Origin: Paramagnetospirillum caucaseum
GTDB taxonomy: Bacteria > Pseudomonadota > Alphaproteobacteria > Rhodospirillales > Magnetospirillaceae
NCBI RefSeq assembly: GCF_000342045.1
Contig: NZ_AONQ01000038.1
Coordinates: forward strand, 1 to 45,954
Direction of reading: 5' to 3'
Length of the DNA: 45,954 nt
Shown here: positions 43,171-45,954 of the stretch, piece by piece
How the letters are laid out: each line of letters opens with the position of its first letter
Numbering within the stretch: the stretch's first letter is position 1
Notes under the pieces: model-generated
Told to the model about the DNA's origin: nothing
Seen by the model: only the letters and a program-made list of their open reading frames with translations
Databases searched by the model: none
Position numbers and translations under genes: made by a program

Positions 43171-44792
43171 ATGCTCGAAACCGTGTCTTCCCTTCCCGAT
43201 GACGTCGAATCCCTGCGCCAGATCATCGCCGGGTTGACCGGAGAACTGGCGGCGGCGAAGGCCGGTCTGGTCACCAAGAGCCTGGAAATCGAGACGCTCA
43301 AGGTGCAGATCGCCCGGTTGCGGCGGCAGCAATTCGGACGTTCCTCGGAGAAGCTGGACCGCCAGATCGAGCAGCTCGAACTGGTGCTGGAGGATCTGGA
43401 GGTCAGCGCCGGCGCGGATCGGCCCGCGAGCGAGGCAAGCGCCGAGACTCCGGCGGCCGAGCCGGGTCAGCGCCGTCATGGCGGTCGCCGCCCTCTGCCT
43501 GCGCATCTGCCGCGCCGCGAGGTCGTCCATGCCGGGAGCTGCGCCTGTCCGGCCTGCGGCGGGGCGTTGCGTCCAGTCGGCGAGGATGTCACCGAGATTC
43601 TCGATTACCTGCCGGGCCGTTTCGAGGTCGTCCGCCATGTCCGCCCGGCTTTCTCGTGCCGGACGTGCGAAACCATGGCGCAGGCCCCGATGCCGAGCCT
43701 GCCGATCGAGCGGGGCCAGCCGGGTCCCGGTTTGCTCGCCCATGTGCTGGTCGGCAAATTCTGCGATCATCTGCCGCTCTATCGCCAATCCGGCATTTAC
43801 GCCCGCGACGGCGTCGAGCTCGACCGCGCCGATTGGGTCGGCAAGATGGCGGCGCTGCTCAAGCCCCTGGTCGGTGCGGTGGAGCGCCATGTCCTCGCCG
43901 CCGACAAGCTGCACGCCGATGACACTCCGGTCCCGGTTCTGGCGCCGCGCGCGAAGGCGCGCAGTTCAAATGATTTGGCGGCAAAGCCGCCGGGGATGGG
44001 CAAGACCAAGACCGGGGGCTGTGGGTCTATTTGCGCGACGAGCGGCCCCACGGTGGCAGCGAACCGCCCGCCGTGTTCTACCGCTACAGCGCCGACCGCA
44101 AGGGCGAGCATCCCCGCCGTCATCTGGCGCGATTCTCCGGCTTTCTCCAGGCCGATGGCTATGCCGGGTTCGGCCCACTCTATGAGGATCGGGACGGCAT
44201 CCCCGCCACCGTCAGCGAAGTGGCGTGCTGGGCCCATGTCCGGCGTAAATTCCACGACATCCATCTGGCTGCCGCCTCGCCGCTGGCGGCGCAAGCCCTG
44301 GAGCGGATCGGCGGGCTGTTCGGGATCGAGCGCCAAGTGAACGGCCAGCCGCCGGAGGTGCGGAAACAAGCCCGCCACGACCATGCCCGATCACAGCTCG
44401 ATGATTTGGCCGTCTTCCTTGATGCCGCCCTGGCCAAGATCCCCGGAAAAAGCGAACTGGCCGCCGCCATCCGCTATGCCCGCTCGCGCTGGATGGCGCT
44501 GTCGCGCTATCTCGACGATGGCCGCCTGGAGATGACCAACAATGCCGCCGAGCGGGCAATCCGCCCCCTGACCTTGGGACGCAAGAACTGGCTATTTGCC
44601 GGCTCCGATGCCGGTGGTGACCGCGCCGCCGTCCTCTACACCCTGATCGAGACCGCCAAGCTCAACGGCCGCGATCCCGAAGCCTACCTGCGCGACGTTA
44701 TTGGCCGCATCGCCGGCCACCCCATCAACCGGATCGCCGACCTCCTGCCCTGGAATATCGCAGCCCCGGCCAGCATCCCTGCCGCCGCCTGA
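43171..44792 (+). pseudogene. tnpC: IS66 transposase TnpC, frameshifted
   Basis: From ATG 43171 the first frame carries the zinc-finger-like CPAC and CRTC region and the first catalytic Asp (HADDTPVPVL). Around 44015-44030 the frame shifts: the family sequence KTKTGRLWVY is restored by adding one base in the GGGGGC run. The second frame carries the second Asp (QADGYAGF), WAHVRRKF and the catalytic Glu in NNAAERAIRPL, ending at 44792. An in-frame insert of 16 or so codons lies just before the shift. Confidence 0.85.
43947..43991. repeat. Double mini-hairpin inserted in tnpC
   Basis: GCGCGC-GAAG-GCGCGC (43947-43962) and GGCGGC-AAA-GCCGCC (43977-43991) flank a 14-base linker. The encoded residues (RAKARSSNDLAAKPPG) are absent from the usual TnpC sequence between VLAP and GKTKTGR. 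Confidence 0.5.
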
Positions 44793-44839
44793 TAGACTCC
44801 GTCAAGTCGGAGAAACCGCAGCCGTCAGAGGACGCTTAC

Positions 44840-45798
44840 GCTAAGGATGGCAAAGGGATGCTTATGGTCTGCGATGGCAGTAGCGATGAGCGGCCCGCCC
44901 GCCGCCGGCATTGGCCGGAGGCGGAGAAGCGGCGGCTGGTGGCGGAGGTTGAGGCGAGTGGTCGCTCGGTGGCGGAGGTTGCGCGGCGTTACCGTCTTGC
45001 TTCCAGTGTTCTCGGTCGATGGTGTGCCCGGTACGGGACGAAGATGCCGCCAGCGACAGCCCCGTCTTTCGTCCCGGTGACGGTTGCCGCGTCTGCCACG
45101 GAGGCGAAGGAGCCGGACGGCCCTCGGTGTGGAGGCGCGGATCGAGATCCTGCTCACCCATGGTCGGCGACTGGTGGCGGATGAGGGTATTCTGCTGTCC
45201 GGCGTAAATTCCACGACATCCATCTGGCCACCGGCTCGCCACTGGCGGCGCAAGCCCTGGAGCGGATCGGCGCCCTCTTTGGCATCGAGCGTCAGGTGAA
45301 CGGCCAATCCCCGGAGGGGCGAAAACAAGCCCGCCAGGCCCATGCCCGATCACAACTCGATGACCTGGCCGTCTTTCTTGACGCCGCCTTGGCCAAGATC
45401 TCCGGCAAGAGCGAGTTGGCCGCCGCCATCCGCTATGCCCGCTCGCGTTGGGCGGCGCTGTCGCGCTATCTCGACGATGGCCGCCTGGAGATGACCAACA
45501 ATGCCGCCGAGCGGGCCATCCGCCCCCTGACCTTGGGACGCAAGAACTGGCTGTTTGCCGGCTCCGATGCCGGTGGTGACCGCGCCGCCGCCATCTACAC
45601 CCTGATCGAGACCGCCAAGCTCAACGGCCGCGATCCGGAAGCCTATCTGCGCGACGTCATCGGCCGCATCGCCGACCATCCCATCAACCGGATCGCCGAC
45701 CTCCTGCCCTGGACCATCGGTGTCCCGGCCAGCATCCCTGCCGCCGCCTGACCGCCTCCGTCAAGCCGGAGAAACCGCAGCCGTCAGGGGACGCTTAC
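44840..45798 (+). mobile_element. IS66 deletion derivative fused to the preceding copy
   Basis: It starts directly at the right end of the full copy, lacking its own left terminus and leader, and ends with CCGTCAGGGGACGCTTAC at 45798. Only tnpA' and the 3' part of tnpC remain. Confidence 0.8.
44858..45751 (+). pseudogene. tnpA'-tnpC' remnant
   Basis: The tnpA part ([20 protein letters not shown] onward) is nearly identical to the full copy, then shifts frame near 45130. At about 45200 it joins tnpC (CRRKFHD-type region). The tnpC tail is clean from 45296 to the stop at 45751 and includes NNAAERAIRPL. The 3' end of tnpA, all of tnpB and the 5' two thirds of tnpC are gone. Confidence 0.8.
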
Positions 45799-45806
45799 AA
45801 TCAGGC
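45799..45806 (+). repeat. Right target-site duplication of the IS66 nest
   Basis: AATCAGGC, identical to 42242-42249. Confidence 0.8.
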
Positions 45807-45954
45807 TGGCAGAATCTCAGAGCAAGGGCCGCTCGAACAGGCGGCCGTCACCGGGGGGATACCCAGTGCCAGACTACGCCACACTTCTCCGTCCGGTGAA
45901 AGGCGGCCCTCGGCGAAGGCTTACGCCGATTGGGAGGCCGACGACAAGGCAGCC
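45807..45954 (-). mobile_element. Start of the older, interrupted IS66 element
   Basis: About 30 bases at 45925-45954 are the reverse complement of the leader of the full IS66 copy (42304-42333). The left end of an inverted IS66 element therefore lies at or just beyond the window edge. It is probably the other part of the remnant at 41763-42249, split by the younger insertion. Confidence 0.5.

Larger units (their letters stand above)
42288..44839 (+). mobile_element. IS66-family insertion sequence, full length with a broken tnpC
   Basis: 2552 bases from GTAAGCG at the left to CGCTTAC at the right. It carries tnpA, tnpB and tnpC in order, the typical IS66 organisation. tnpC is frameshifted, so it is probably not autonomous. 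Confidence 0.85.

Overview
The window looks like part of a GC-rich alphaproteobacterial genome, probably a denitrifying Rhodospirillales of the Magnetospirillum type. This is inferred from protein style (two LivFGHM transporters, a hemerythrin domain, a Cache chemoreceptor, alphaproteobacterial MoeA-like protein) and not from any marker gene. It is almost entirely one catabolic island bounded by mobile-element debris.

Layout. 1-1510: remnants (phage-like DUF2786-type fragment, frameshifted HU gene, DUF2889 gene, ridA with an in-frame internal deletion). 1820-2854: a TetR regulator whose C-terminus is the N-terminal DUF772 domain of an IS5/IS1182-type transposase. 3044-4299 (minus): thiolase with a coupled 20-codon leader. 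4400-11629 (minus): two MaoC-type hydratase halves, a MoeA-like protein, and a branched-chain-type ABC transporter whose last ATPase (LivF) is fused to a hemerythrin domain. 11806-30441 (minus): an 18.6-kb run of mostly overlapping genes for acyl-CoA ligase, HyuA/HyuB, acyl-CoA dehydrogenase, two-subunit B12 mutase, three-subunit molybdenum hydroxylase, MoaD, two class III CoA-transferases, SDR, a flavin/Fe-S Old-Yellow-Enzyme relative and the mutase chaperone MeaB. 30928-41421 (plus): MarR, a second copy of the flavin/Fe-S enzyme, a second ABC transporter, a soluble chemoreceptor, a 2-aminobenzoate-CoA ligase-like enzyme and RidA. 41477-45954: IS630 remnant, palindromic repeats and a nest of IS66 elements.

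Interpretation. The enzyme set matches step for step the anaerobic indole-3-acetate (auxin) pathway described as the iaa cluster in denitrifying Betaproteobacteria (Aromatoleum/Azoarcus): CoA activation, Mo-dependent hydroxylation of the indole ring, ATP-dependent ring opening by HyuAB, CoA transfer, B12 rearrangement of (2-aminophenyl)succinyl-CoA to (2-aminobenzyl)malonyl-CoA, oxidative decarboxylation to 2-aminocinnamoyl-CoA, then hydratase, SDR and thiolase to 2-aminobenzoyl-CoA. The plus-strand operon would handle 2-aminobenzoate itself. The paired flavin/Fe-S enzymes plus RidA are candidates for the poorly described reductive removal of the amino group. The substrate is inferred from gene content; no single gene proves it.

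Regulation. A TTTAC-N5/6-GTAAA motif, including one perfect 13-bp inverted repeat, lies upstream of all five transcription units except marR, which has its own promoter/operator. The island therefore looks like one regulon, plausibly under the TetR protein.
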